A DNA stretch of 59,820 bases from an uncultured Oscillospiraceae bacterium (lineage in GTDB: Bacteria > Bacillota > Clostridia > Oscillospirales > Oscillospiraceae): positions 1 through 59,820 of the forward strand of contig CAJUFJ010000018.1 in NCBI GenBank assembly GCA_910585815.1, read 5' to 3'. Positions 42,044-49,284 of the stretch are shown here, piece after piece. The notes beneath the pieces were generated by a model that worked only from the letters and a program-made list of their open reading frames with translations, had not been told where the DNA came from and did no database searches. Within the stretch, counting starts at the first letter, position 1. Every line of letters begins with the position of its first letter. The translations under genes were made by a program, and so were the position numbers.

Positions 42044-42769
42044 ATGGCAGAGAAAAAGAAGGCCATTCACACCGGACACCGGGGGCGGGTGAAGGAGGAA
42101 TTTCTCGCCCGGGGGATTGAGGGCTGGACCGACCACCGGGTGCTGGAGCTGGTACTGTTTTTTGCCATCCCCCAGGGGGATGTAAACCCGCTGGCCCACG
42201 AGCTCATCGACCGGTTCGGCTCCCTGTCCGGCGTGCTGGACGCCCTGCCGGAGGAGCTGATGAAAGTAAAGGGGATGGGGGAACACTCGTCCACCATGCT
42301 CAAGCTGTTCCCTGCGGTGCTGGGACGCTATCTGGAGGGCCGCACCGGCCCGGGGCAGCTGATCCACACCACCGCCGAGGCCGGTCACGTTCTGGCCCCC
42401 TACCTCTACGGCTCCCGGAACGAGATGGTCTATGTGCTGTGCCTGGACAGCAAGGAGAAGCTGCTGGGAGTCCGGCGAATTTCAGAGGGCAACAACAGCA
42501 ATTCCGATGTGACCATCCGCCGGGTAGCGGAGGAGTGCATGGCCCTGCGGGCCTCCTACTGCTATCTGGCCCACAACCACGTCAGCGGCGTGGCCCTGCC
42601 CTCCCCGGAGGATATGAACACCACCGGTGTGATCCGGGCCGCCCTGGAGCCTCTGGGGGTGGGGCTGCTGGATCATCTGATCTTTGTAGACGGCGACCTG
42701 GTGTCAGTCCGGGAGACCGCCGCCGCCGGAAGGGGCGGCTTCCACATGGTCTATCCGGGGCAGTGGTGA
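42044..42769 (+). CDS. radC: RadC/JAB1-type protein
   Basis: 241 residues. An N-terminal helix-hairpin-helix region (LSGVLDALPEELMKVKGMGE) is followed by the RadC JAMM domain. The zinc motif reads HNHVSGVALPSPED, where the family norm is HNHPSG...PSxxD; the Pro to Val change leaves the histidines intact. Despite its name, RadC's role is uncertain. It follows the pyrE operon by 26 nt and may be its last gene; it ends in a terminator. Confidence 0.9.
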   Translation: MAEKKKAIHTGHRGRVKEEFLARGIEGWTDHRVLELVLFFAIPQGDVNPLAHELIDRFGSLSGVLDALPEELMKVKGMGEHSSTMLKLFPAVLGRYLEGRTGPGQLIHTTAEAGHVLAPYLYGSRNEMVYVLCLDSKEKLLGVRRISEGNNSNSDVTIRRVAEECMALRASYCYLAHNHVSGVALPSPEDMNTTGVIRAALEPLGVGLLDHLIFVDGDLVSVRETAAAGRGGFHMVYPGQW

Positions 42770-42823
42770 CGGATGTTTTAGCACTCCTGTCCGGCGTTTG
42801 TGAACGAAATGTAAATCCTTTCA

Positions 42824-42863
42824 AATCAACCCCTATTTTTTTTAATTTGGGGTTGATTTTTTT
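42824..42863 (+). terminator. Terminator after radC, overlapping the groESL -35
   Basis: AATCAACCCC/GGGGTTGATT stem with a 15-nt AT loop and a seven-T run. Its right arm contains TTGATT, which serves as the -35 of the next promoter. Confidence 0.85.
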
Positions 42864-42881
42864 GCCGAGAGCGGTTATTAT
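42853..42881 (+). promoter_or_regulatory. groESL promoter
   Basis: TTGATT, 17-nt spacer, TATTAT, directly followed by CIRCE. Confidence 0.75.
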
Positions 42882-42892
42882 CTTAGATGAAG

Positions 42893-42919
42893 TTAGCACT
42901 CGGAAGAATTAAGTGCTAA
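42893..42919 (+). promoter_or_regulatory. CIRCE operator for HrcA
   Basis: TTAGCACTC-N9-AAGTGCTAA, one base from the consensus TTAGCACTC-N9-GAGTGCTAA. It lies just downstream of the -10, so groESL should be repressed by HrcA and induced by heat. hrcA itself is not in the window. Confidence 0.95.
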
Positions 42920-42970
42920 CCCCGAATTTGTTGATCCTAAAAAATTAAGTCATATAAGGAGGAACCCATT

Positions 42971-43255
42971 ATGAAACTCAAACCCCTGGCTGACCGCGTC
43001 ATTGTGAAACTGGTGGAGGCAGAGGAGACCACCAAGGGCGGCATCATCCTCACCGGCGCCGCCAAAGAGAAGCCCGAGGTGGCCGAAGTGATCGCCGTCG
43101 GCCCCGGCGGCACGGTGGACGGCAAAGAGGTCGTCATGACCGTGAAGGTGGGCGACAAGGTCATCACCAGCAAGTACTCCGGCACCCAGGTCAAGCTGGA
43201 CGGCGAGGAGGTCACCATCGTCCGTCAGAACGACATCCTGGCGATTGTGGAGTAA
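42971..43255 (+). CDS. groES: Co-chaperonin GroES
   Basis: 94 residues starting MKLKPLADRVIVKLVEAEET. The mobile loop TTKGGIILTGAAKEKPEV and the roof loop GPGGTVDG are intact. Forms the heptameric lid of GroEL. Followed by a palindromic repeat and groEL. Confidence 0.97.
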   Translation: MKLKPLADRVIVKLVEAEETTKGGIILTGAAKEKPEVAEVIAVGPGGTVDGKEVVMTVKVGDKVITSKYSGTQVKLDGEEVTIVRQNDILAIVE

Positions 43256-43259
43256 AAAA

Positions 43260-43376
43260 AGCCTCCCTCTTTGAGGGAGGTGGCATTCGCGAAGCGAATG
43301 ACGGAAGGAGTCCGTCAACGGGAAACTCCCTCAGTCAGCCCGTTGGGCTGACAGCTCCCTCAGAGAGGGAGCCTTA
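43260..43376. repeat. Palindromic repeat, GAGGGAG type (copy 3)
   Basis: 117 bp between groES and groEL. End hairpins CCTCCCTCTTTGAGGGAGG and GCTCCCTCAGAGAGGGAGC, inner stems CATTCGCGAAGCGAATG and TCAGCCCGTTGGGCTGA. In this orientation the GroES end carries the CCTCCCTC form. Confidence 0.85.
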
Positions 43377-43404
43377 TAAAATGAATTTTTGGAGGTAATG
43401 CTTT

Positions 43405-45030
43405 ATGGCTAAAATCATTTGCTACGGCGAGGAGGCCCGCAAGGCGCTGGAGAAGGGCGTCAACCAGCTGGCCGATACTGTGAAGATCACCCTGGGCCCC
43501 AAGGGCCGCAACGTGGTGCTGGACAAGAAGTTCGGCGCGCCCCTCATCACCAACGACGGCGTGACCATCGCCAAGGAGATCGAGCTGGAGGACCCCTTTG
43601 AGAACATGGGCGCTCAGCTGGTGAAGGAGGTCTCCACCAAGACCAACGACGTGGCCGGCGACGGCACCACCACCGCCACCCTGCTGGCCCAGGCCATCGT
43701 GGGCGAGGGCCTGAAGAACCTGGCCGCCGGGGCCAACCCCATGGTCATGAAGAAGGGCATCGCCAAGGCCGCCGCCGCCGCCATTGAGGCCATGAAGGCC
43801 AACAGCCAGAAGGTGAACGGCTCCGACGATATCGCCCGGGTGGGCACCGTCTCCTCCGGCGACGAGACCATCGGCAAGCTGATTGCCGAGGCCATGGAGA
43901 AGGTGGGCCACGACGGCGTTATCACCATCGAGGAGTCCAAGACCGCCGAGACCTCCTCCGAGGTTGTGGAGGGCATGGAGTTCGACCGGGGCTACATCAC
44001 CCCCTATATGGTCACCGACACCGAGAAGATGGTGGCCGAGCTGGACGACGCCCTCATTCTCATCACCGACAAGAAGATTTCCAACATCCAGGAGCTGCTG
44101 CCCATTCTGGAGCAGGTGGTCCAGTCCGGCAAGAAGCTGCTGATCATCGCTGAGGATGTGGAGGGCGATGCCCTGTCCACCCTGATTGTCAACCGGCTGC
44201 GCGGCACCCTGAATGTGGTGTGCGTGAAGGCCCCCGGCTTCGGCGACCGCCGCAAGGAGATGCTTCAGGATATCGCCATCCTCACCGGCGGCGAGGTGAT
44301 TTCCTCCGACGTGGGCCTGGAGCTGAAGGAGGCTCAGCTGAGCATGCTGGGCTCCGCCCGCCAGGTGAAGATTACCAAGGAGAACACCACCATCGTCAAC
44401 GGCGCCGGCTCCACTGAGGACATCAAGGCCCGCATCGGTCAGATCAAGAGCCAGATCGAGGTTACCACCTCTGACTACGACAAGGAGAAGCTCCAGGAGC
44501 GGCTGGCCAAGCTGGCCGGCGGCGTGGCCGTCATCAAGGTGGGCGCTGCCACCGAGGTGGAGATGAAGGAGAAGAAGCTGCGCATCGAGGACGCCCTGAA
44601 CGCCACCCGCGCTGCGGTGGAGGAGGGCATCGTGGCCGGCGGCGGCACCGCTTACCTCAACGCCATCCCCGCCGTGGAGAAGCTGCTGGCTGAAACCGAG
44701 GGCGACGAGAAGACCGGCGTGCAGATCATCGCCCGGGCCCTCACCGCTCCCGTGAAGCAGATTGCCGCCAACGCCGGCATCGACGGCGCTGTGGTGCTGG
44801 CCAAGATTCAGGAGTCCGGCAAGACCGGCTACGGCTTCGACGCCTACAAGGAGGAGTACTGCGACATGATCCCCGCCGGTATCGTGGACCCCACCAAGGT
44901 CACCCGTTCCGCGCTGGAGAATGCCGCCTCTATCGCCTCTGTGTTGCTGACCACCGAGTCCCTGGTGGCCGACAAGCCCCAGCCCCCCGCCCCCGCTGCC
45001 GCCCCTGCTCCCGACATGGGCATGTATTAA
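43405..45030 (+). CDS. groEL: Chaperonin GroEL
   Basis: 541 residues. Nucleotide-binding LGPKGRNVVLDKKFG near 31, the ATPase loop GDGTTTATLLAQAI near 85, and the closing GGGTAYLNAIPAVEKL near 413. The C-terminal tail is PAP-rich with MGMY, a variant of the GGM tail. It has its own RBS (GGAGGTAATG) just after the repeat. Folding chaperone in the cytoplasm. Confidence 0.97.
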   Translation: MAKIICYGEEARKALEKGVNQLADTVKITLGPKGRNVVLDKKFGAPLITNDGVTIAKEIELEDPFENMGAQLVKEVSTKTNDVAGDGTTTATLLAQAIVGEGLKNLAAGANPMVMKKGIAKAAAAAIEAMKANSQKVNGSDDIARVGTVSSGDETIGKLIAEAMEKVGHDGVITIEESKTAETSSEVVEGMEFDRGYITPYMVTDTEKMVAELDDALILITDKKISNIQELLPILEQVVQSGKKLLIIAEDVEGDALSTLIVNRLRGTLNVVCVKAPGFGDRRKEMLQDIAILTGGEVISSDVGLELKEAQLSMLGSARQVKITKENTTIVNGAGSTEDIKARIGQIKSQIEVTTSDYDKEKLQERLAKLAGGVAVIKVGAATEVEMKEKKLRIEDALNATRAAVEEGIVAGGGTAYLNAIPAVEKLLAETEGDEKTGVQIIARALTAPVKQIAANAGIDGAVVLAKIQESGKTGYGFDAYKEEYCDMIPAGIVDPTKVTRSALENAASIASVLLTTESLVADKPQPPAPAAAPAPDMGMY

Positions 45031-45036
45031 GAAAAC

Positions 45037-45066
45037 GCCCCCCGCGGCCGAAAGGCTGCGGGGGGA
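45037..45066 (+). terminator. Hairpin after groEL
   Basis: GCCCCCC and GGGGGG around an inner GGCCGAAAGGCT hairpin. The following sequence is ATTGAC, not a T-run, so termination would be weak. Confidence 0.45.
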
Positions 45067-45095
45067 TTGACAAGGATAAGCTTTTTAGCTATACT
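45067..45095 (+). promoter_or_regulatory. Promoter of an antisense small RNA
   Basis: Consensus TTGACA, 17-nt spacer, TATACT. It drives transcription towards the toxin gene's 3' end, with no protein start that needs it. Confidence 0.7.
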
Positions 45096-45101
45096 GTATA
45101 T

Positions 45102-45190
45102 AGAAAGGGCGCTGCCGGTAAGCGGGTGGCCCCTCTATGAGTTACAAAGAAGTAACCGCAGGTTGGGTAGCCGGGCGGTTACTTCTTTTT
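45102..45190 (+). ncRNA. Predicted antisense RNA of a type I toxin-antitoxin cassette
   Basis: About 89 nt from the predicted start to the T-run after the hairpin AAGAAGTAACCGC/GCGGTTACTTCTT (45146-45187). It runs opposite to the small toxin gene and overlaps its stop codon and 3' end, as in TxpA/RatA-type pairs. The hairpin is symmetrical, and may also end the toxin mRNA. Existence of the RNA is inference from promoter and terminator. Confidence 0.6.
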
Positions 45191-45265
45191 ATTGGCCGCA
45201 ATGACGAGGCCGATAATGCCGATGATAACAAGTGTGTACTGAAACAGTTCACTATATGTGACCAT
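45179..45265 (-). CDS. Small hydrophobic (holin-like) toxin, 28 residues
   Basis: Reads MVTYSELFQYTLVI, a hydrophobic run to about residue 23 and NKKK at the end: a single membrane helix with a basic tail. This is the pattern of holin-like/TxpA-type toxins of Firmicutes. AGGGGGG lies about 7 nt upstream of the ATG. The RBS-proximal bases GCTGCCC can pair with GGGCAGC in its own leader, which would hide the RBS. Expression would damage the membrane unless blocked by the antisense RNA. Too short for usual gene callers. Confidence 0.7.
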   Translation of the reverse strand: MVTYSELFQYTLVIIGIIGLVIAANKKK

Positions 45266-45378
45266 TGGGCAGCCCCCCTTATCTATATGATTCAGAGGGC
45301 AGAAGCTGCCCCCTGTTGTGAGAGGGCCAACCGCGTACCGTTACGAGCAGCGCTGAAAGATAATTCTTTCCTGTCGCC

Positions 45379-45407
45379 ATTTTACCACAGCCTTCGACAG
45401 GATGCAA
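45379..45407 (-). promoter_or_regulatory. Promoter of the small toxin gene
   Basis: On the minus strand TTGCAT, 17-nt spacer, TAAAAT. It predicts a 5' leader of about 107 nt, long for a 28-codon gene, as is usual for type I toxins. Confidence 0.6.
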
Positions 45408-45436
45408 CAACCATCATGATATAGGTATGACATAAA

Positions 45437-45570
45437 GCCTCCCTTGCTAAAGGGAGGGGGACCGCCACCGAATGGGGGTGGAGGGATTCCGTCTGACAGA
45501 AGCACGTTATGTGAACGGAATCCCCCCGGCACTTCGTGGCCCTCCCCCCTTTAGCAAGGGGGGCTTAAAA
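45437..45570. repeat. Palindromic repeat, CCCTTGCTAAAGGG type
   Basis: 134 bp. End hairpins CCTCCCTTGCTAAAGGGAGG and CCCCCCTTTAGCAAGGGGGG also pair with each other; inner stems CCACCGAATGGGGGTGG (in part) and GATTCCGT...ACGGAATC. Related in design to the other palindromic repeats but with different arms. Confidence 0.75.
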
Positions 45571-45577
45571 CTTTCTC

Positions 45578-45617
45578 TTGACATTTTGCTAGCATCACAG
45601 TATTATAAAGCTAGCAA
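45578..45617 (+). promoter_or_regulatory. Promoter with flanking dyad for the 59-residue gene
   Basis: TTGACA, 17-nt spacer, TATTAT. A perfect inverted repeat TTGCTAGC-N16-GCTAGCAA (45586-45617) straddles the -10 box, so it could be an operator for a self-repressing small DNA-binding protein. Confidence 0.7.
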
Positions 45618-45632
45618 CAAGGAGGTGAAGCA

Positions 45633-45812
45633 TTGGCGAACAAGAGCCGGGCTGAGTACTACCGGAAGCGACGTGAAACGATTGGGCAATTCAGCGTCCC
45701 TCTTTCGCGTGAAAAGTTAAACGCGCTGACAGAGAAGCTGAATGAGCAGAACAAAACAAAGACCCAATGGCTCAACGAAAAAGTTGACGAAGAACTCGGC
45801 CAACAAAAATAG
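45633..45812 (+). CDS. Small basic protein, 59 residues
   Basis: TTG start with AGGAGGTG 7 nt upstream. Sequence begins MANKSRAEYYRKRRET and continues FSVPLSREKLNALTEKL. The basic start, then a beta strand and two helices (IGQFSVPL, REKLNALTEKLNE, KTQWLNEKVDEEL), resembles ribbon-helix-helix repressors. With the dyad in its promoter it is probably a self-regulating DNA-binding protein. The assignment is by pattern only. Confidence 0.65.
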   Translation: MANKSRAEYYRKRRETIGQFSVPLSREKLNALTEKLNEQNKTKTQWLNEKVDEELGQQK

Positions 45813-45865
45813 AGTGCTGGCGGCCCTAACAACCCCACCAACACCCTATTTACCAAACCCAAGGA

Positions 45866-45920
45866 GTTATGGCAAATCTGATTATGCCACAACTCCTGGT
45901 GAAAAGCAAGGAGTTTTATA
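45866..45920 (+). promoter_or_regulatory. Possible RNA switch controlling the 67-residue gene
   Basis: AACTCCT at 45890-45896 can pair with AGGAGTT upstream (45872) or with AGGAGTT at 45910, which is the RBS of the next gene. The two hairpins exclude one another. Confidence 0.4.
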
Positions 45921-46124
45921 ATGGATATAAAAAGAAATCTGCTGGAATTAGAAGATGCGGCCCAGCGCATCTCCGACGGGCTGGCGGCGATTCGGATCAT
46001 GGTCATCGGCCTGGAGGGGGCGGGGAGCGAGTACGCTGGGGCGTTCCACGCCGTTTGGAACTACCTCTCCGATGCGGACAAGGAGTTTCAAAAACAGCTG
46101 ACCATCTGTATAGACGGGGTTTAG
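45921..46124 (+). CDS. Uncharacterised 67-residue protein
   Basis: AAGGAG 9 nt before the ATG. Helical: MDIKRNLLELEDAAQRISDG then LAAIRIMVIGLEG and FHAVWNYLSDADKEF. Resembles small accessory proteins seen in mobile regions of gut Clostridia, but no family is assigned. Followed by a hairpin terminator GCCCGGAGCCTTACGCTCCG at about 46172-46198. Confidence 0.65.
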   Translation: MDIKRNLLELEDAAQRISDGLAAIRIMVIGLEGAGSEYAGAFHAVWNYLSDADKEFQKQLTICIDGV

Positions 46125-46171
46125 TGGCCAACAGCTTTCTCCAAGGAGATGAAGGTTTTCGACACATTGAA

Positions 46172-46200
46172 GCCCGGAGCCTTACGCTCCGGGCTTTCTC
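46172..46200 (+). terminator. Terminator after the 67-residue gene
   Basis: GCCCGGAGC/GCTCCGGGC stem with a TTAC-type loop then TTTCTC; it separates two convergent small genes. Confidence 0.7.
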
Positions 46201-46203
46201 TGG

Positions 46204-46326
46204 TTAAGCGGCAGAGGCGGCCAGTTCCTCCCGGGCCTCCCGCTCGTTGTCGGCGGAGAAGCAAAAGCGCCCCGCCCAGTCGTAGACCTCTACATGTCCT
46301 CTCACCCATACGATATTATACTCCAC
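46204..46326 (-). CDS. Small protein, 40 residues
   Basis: GTG start with AAAGGAG 9 nt upstream. Starts MEYNIVWVRGHVEVYDWAGR and ends EREAREELAASAA: two or three beta strands then one helix. It looks like a genuine micro-gene on RBS and amino-acid grounds. Function unknown. Confidence 0.6.
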   Translation of the reverse strand: MEYNIVWVRGHVEVYDWAGRFCFSADNEREAREELAASAA

Positions 46327-46455
46327 AGCGTTTTGCTCCTTTCCTGTATTGTAGCCTCAGTATACAGGGGGAATAGTCCCATAAAACGGACTTTTCTTTG
46401 CCGGTTGCGTATTTTATGATTCAGGGGTATAATCAGGTCAAGGAGGGCGAGAAAA

Positions 46456-47052
46456 ATGGTAGAAATGATCGGATATCTGGGCTCTATCCTGGTGATCGTG
46501 TCCATGCTGATGTCGTCCGTGGTCAGGCTGCGGGTCATCAACACCATAGGCAGCGGGATTTTCGCGGCCTATGCCCTGATGATCCACTCCTACCCCACGG
46601 CGCTGATGAACGCCTGCCTGGTGGGCATCAACGTCTATAATCTGGTACGGCTGAGGCAGGCGGACAGAAACTATGACCTGACGGAGGCCAATCCGGGGGA
46701 CAGACTGCTGGGCTACCTGCTGAGCCATTACCGGGAGGACATCCTGACCTATTTCCCCGGGTTCACCGGGGCGGGAGAGGGGGACCGGGCCTATGTGGTG
46801 TTCTGCGGCGGCGACCCGGCCGGCCTGCTGCTGGGGACGGAGGTTGCTCAGGGGACGCTGAGCGTGAAACTGGATTACTCCACACCTACTTATCGTGACT
46901 GCTCCATTGGGGCCTATCTGTATGGGAAGCTGCCCGCGAAGGGGGTCCATACCCTGGCCTTTGCGGGGGAGGAGTCCAAGGCCCACGCCGCCTACTTGAC
47001 CAAAATGGGCTTTGTCAGGGAAAACGACGCTTATGTCAAGCGCCTGGACTAG
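46456..47052 (+). CDS. YgjV-type inner-membrane protein with C-terminal domain
   Basis: 198 residues. Residues 1-70 carry three membrane helices in the YgjV pattern (IGYLGSILVIVSMLMSSVV, RVINTIGSGIFAAYAL). The C-terminal 110 residues are soluble, with DYSTPTYRDCSIGAYLYGKL and AAYLTKMGFVREND, which resembles the end of an acetyltransferase (GNAT-like) fold. This two-part layout is seen in Clostridia. Function unknown. A 53-residue gene follows 15 nt downstream. Confidence 0.8.
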   Translation: MVEMIGYLGSILVIVSMLMSSVVRLRVINTIGSGIFAAYALMIHSYPTALMNACLVGINVYNLVRLRQADRNYDLTEANPGDRLLGYLLSHYREDILTYFPGFTGAGEGDRAYVVFCGGDPAGLLLGTEVAQGTLSVKLDYSTPTYRDCSIGAYLYGKLPAKGVHTLAFAGEESKAHAAYLTKMGFVRENDAYVKRLD

Positions 47053-47067
47053 AAGGAGGAAAACTGT

Positions 47068-47229
47068 TTGGACACCATCTTTTATACCGTCCGCTCCATC
47101 AACGGCGACTATGCCGAGCTGGTGACGGACGAGGGCGGCGAGCACTCCATCACCATGTTCCTGCTGCCCGAGGGGACTACCGTGGGCAGCAGGCTGAAGC
47201 TGGAGAACTTTCAGTGGGAGCTGATATGA
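47068..47229 (+). CDS. Small protein, 53 residues (DUF3006-like)
   Basis: TTG start, AGGAGGAAAACTG upstream. It reads MDTIFYTVRSINGDYAELVT and ends SRLKLENFQWELI: a small beta barrel similar in appearance to DUF3006 proteins that contain an LLPEG segment (here FLLPEGTTVG). Likely co-transcribed with the YgjV-type gene. Confidence 0.65.
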   Translation: MDTIFYTVRSINGDYAELVTDEGGEHSITMFLLPEGTTVGSRLKLENFQWELI

Positions 47230-47269
47230 GATAATTCCGGCTGGGCGGTATTTTGACAGAAAAGTTCTC

Positions 47270-47299
47270 TTGCATTATTGTACGGAATTATGCTATAAT
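47270..47299 (+). promoter_or_regulatory. Promoter of the second toxin-antitoxin pair
   Basis: TTGCAT, 18-nt spacer, TATAAT. ATTATT and AATAAT arms flank the region and may be the antitoxin operator. Confidence 0.55.
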
Positions 47300-47323
47300 A
47301 ATATACAAATAGGAGGCGATAAA

Positions 47324-47599
47324 ATGCCGCAAATCAGACCGATTACAGACCTGCGTAATACTAACGAGATTTCGGAGGCTTGTCACGCATGCCCGGAACC
47401 AATTTTTATCACAAAAAATGGCTATGGAGACCTGGTGGTCATGAGCATGGAAACCTATGATAGCATGGTCGGAATTGCTGAGACAGACGCAGCTATTGCC
47501 GAGGCGGAAGCGGAGTTTGAGCGTGATGGGCAGCTTTTTGACGCAAGGGAGACATTGGCGTCGCTGAGGAGGAAACACTTTGGAACAGTACAGCGTTAA
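47324..47599 (+). CDS. Phd/YefM-type antitoxin (second pair)
   Basis: 91 residues; MPQIRPITDLRNTNEISEAC and FITKNGYGDLVVMSMETYD are typical Phd/YefM. Acidic C-terminal tail for toxin binding. GGAGG precedes the ATG. Overlaps the toxin start by 20 nt. Confidence 0.92.
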   Translation: MPQIRPITDLRNTNEISEACHACPEPIFITKNGYGDLVVMSMETYDSMVGIAETDAAIAEAEAEFERDGQLFDARETLASLRRKHFGTVQR

Positions 47600-47882
47600 G
47601 CTGATGGCTCGTGCGCGGCGGGATTTGGATGGAATCTATGCCTACATTGCAAAAACGCTGCTGGAACCGGGGACTGCCATGTCCCTGGTGGAGAAAATTG
47701 AAGGGCAGATTCTTTCGCTGAGTACAATGCCGTATCGCTGTCCGGAGCGGAAAAGAGGAGCTTATGCCAATCGAGGCTACAGAGAATTGATGGTGGGGAA
47801 TTATACCTCCATTTATCGGATTGATGAGGTTGAAAAGCAGGTCATTGTGGTAACAGTCCGCTATTCCCGCAGTAATTTTTAG
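47580..47882 (+). CDS. RelE/ParE-family toxin (second pair)
   Basis: 100 residues from a TTG with GAGGAGGAAAC upstream. Contains RARRDLDGIYAYIAKTLLEP, RCPERKRGAYANRGYRELMV and NYTSIYRIDEVEKQVIVVTV (each quoted in part), the ParE/RelE pattern with a C-terminal RYSRSNF. Paired with the overlapping antitoxin. Lower GC than neighbours, suggesting transfer. Confidence 0.92.
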   Translation: MEQYSVKLMARARRDLDGIYAYIAKTLLEPGTAMSLVEKIEGQILSLSTMPYRCPERKRGAYANRGYRELMVGNYTSIYRIDEVEKQVIVVTVRYSRSNF

Positions 47883-47895
47883 CTAAACCAGAATA

Positions 47896-47924
47896 AAATC
47901 CCGGCCTCGCGGCCGGGATTTTTA
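47896..47924. terminator. Terminator between the toxin gene and the CoA-transferase
   Basis: AAATCCCGGCC/GGCCGGGATTT stem, TCGC loop, T-rich on both strands. It serves both convergent genes. Confidence 0.85.
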
Positions 47925-47931
47925 TGTCTGT

Positions 47932-49269
47932 TTACTTATTGCTTCTGCGCCAGATGCCCATCTTCTGAGCATCCTGAATCAGCTGCTCCCTAAACTGGGG
48001 GTCGGCGATGGAGATGATGGCCTCGGCCCGCTCCCAGGTGGACAGGCCCTTGAGGTTAATCATGCCGTGCTCGGTGACGATGTACTGCACGCAGGACCGG
48101 GGGTCGGTGGCGATGGAGCCGGGGGTGAGGGTGGGAACGATGCGGCTTTTCACCGTGCCGTCCTTGCCGGTGACGGTGGAGGACATGCAGATGAAGCTCT
48201 TGCCGCCGTTGGACAGGTATGCGCCCATGACGAAGTCCAACTGGCCGCCGGTGCCGGAGATGTGCTTCAGGCCGGCGGATTCAGCGTTGACCTGGCCGAA
48301 CAGGTCCATATCGATGGCGTTGTTGATGGAAATGAAGTTATCCAGCTGGGCCAGCACCCGCACGTCGTTGGTGTAGTCCACCGGGGCGGCCATCACGGCA
48401 GGGTTGCGGTCCACGTAGTCGTAGAGCTTTTGGCTGCCAGCGGCGAAGGCGTAGACCTGCCGGCCCTTGTCCAGGGCCTTGTTACGGCCGGTGAGCTTGC
48501 CCGCCAGAGCCATATCCACAAAGCCGTCCACATACATCTCGGTGTGGACGCCCAGGTCCTTCAGATCGGACTGGGCAATCATGGAGCCCACGGTGTTGGG
48601 CATGCCGCCGATGCCCAGCTGGAGGCAGGCCCCGTTGGGGATCTGCTCCACAATGAGCTTGGCCACCGCCCGGTCCACGTCGGTGGGCTCGCCGCCCCCG
48701 CCCAGCTGGGCCACGGCGGGGTTGTCACCCTCTACCACGTAGTCCACGTCGGCGATGTTAATCTCGCAGCCGGTAAGGCCGTAGACCCAGGGCAGGTTCT
48801 GGTTGACCTCCACGATGATGACCTTGGCCTTGTCCAGCATATCGGCCAGGTGGGAGGCGGCCAGGGCGTAGCTGAAGTTGCCGTGGCTGTCCATGGGGGT
48901 GACCTGGATCATGGCCACGTCCACCGAGACGTTCTCCCGGTAGAACCGGGGCAGCTCGGAGTAGCGCATGGGGGCGAAGAAGCCCATGCCCTTGCCGATG
49001 ATCTTCCGGTCGATGCCGGAGCAGTGCCAGGAGTTCCAGGTGAAGTGGTCGCCGGCGTCGTCAGCCTTGGCGATCTCGGGCATCCACATGGTGACGCCGC
49101 CGCGGACCTTCACGCCGGTGAGCTCGTCCTTCCGGGCGGCCAGGGCCCGGTCCAGGGCCACAGGGTGGTTGGTGCACCAGCCGTAGTCCACCCAGTCGCC
49201 CGACTTGACCGCCTTGACAGCCTGCTCCGGGGTGGTCAGCTTCTGCTGGTAAAGGGCTTGATAATCCAT
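47932..49269 (-). CDS. Butyryl-CoA:acetate CoA-transferase-like enzyme
   Basis: 445 residues, class I CoA-transferase of the acetyl-CoA hydrolase/4-hydroxybutyrate CoA-transferase group. The catalytic glutamate lies in GVHTEMYVDGFVD near 240, and SGTGGQLDFVMGAYLSNGG near 340 is a hallmark of the butyrate-forming subgroup. GGMPNTVGS and TEHGMINLKG are also present. It most likely transfers CoA from butyryl-CoA to acetate in the last step of butyrate formation; 4-hydroxybutyrate or acetoacetate acceptors are possible. A 47-residue gene lies just upstream. Confidence 0.85.
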   Translation of the reverse strand: MDYQALYQQKLTTPEQAVKAVKSGDWVDYGWCTNHPVALDRALAARKDELTGVKVRGGVTMWMPEIAKADDAGDHFTWNSWHCSGIDRKIIGKGMGFFAPMRYSELPRFYRENVSVDVAMIQVTPMDSHGNFSYALAASHLADMLDKAKVIIVEVNQNLPWVYGLTGCEINIADVDYVVEGDNPAVAQLGGGGEPTDVDRAVAKLIVEQIPNGACLQLGIGGMPNTVGSMIAQSDLKDLGVHTEMYVDGFVDMALAGKLTGRNKALDKGRQVYAFAAGSQKLYDYVDRNPAVMAAPVDYTNDVRVLAQLDNFISINNAIDMDLFGQVNAESAGLKHISGTGGQLDFVMGAYLSNGGKSFICMSSTVTGKDGTVKSRIVPTLTPGSIATDPRSCVQYIVTEHGMINLKGLSTWERAEAIISIADPQFREQLIQDAQKMGIWRRSNK

Positions 49270-49284
49270 GATGTTTTCCTCCTG

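Noticed and set aside
45125..45424. 95-codon plus-strand frame beginning near 45137 across the toxin cassette
   Set aside because: No convincing composition or family; it runs antisense through the toxin gene, its promoter leader and a terminator.
381..45570. CRISPR array
   Set aside because: The repeats are few, palindromic and widely scattered, without regular spacers or cas genes.
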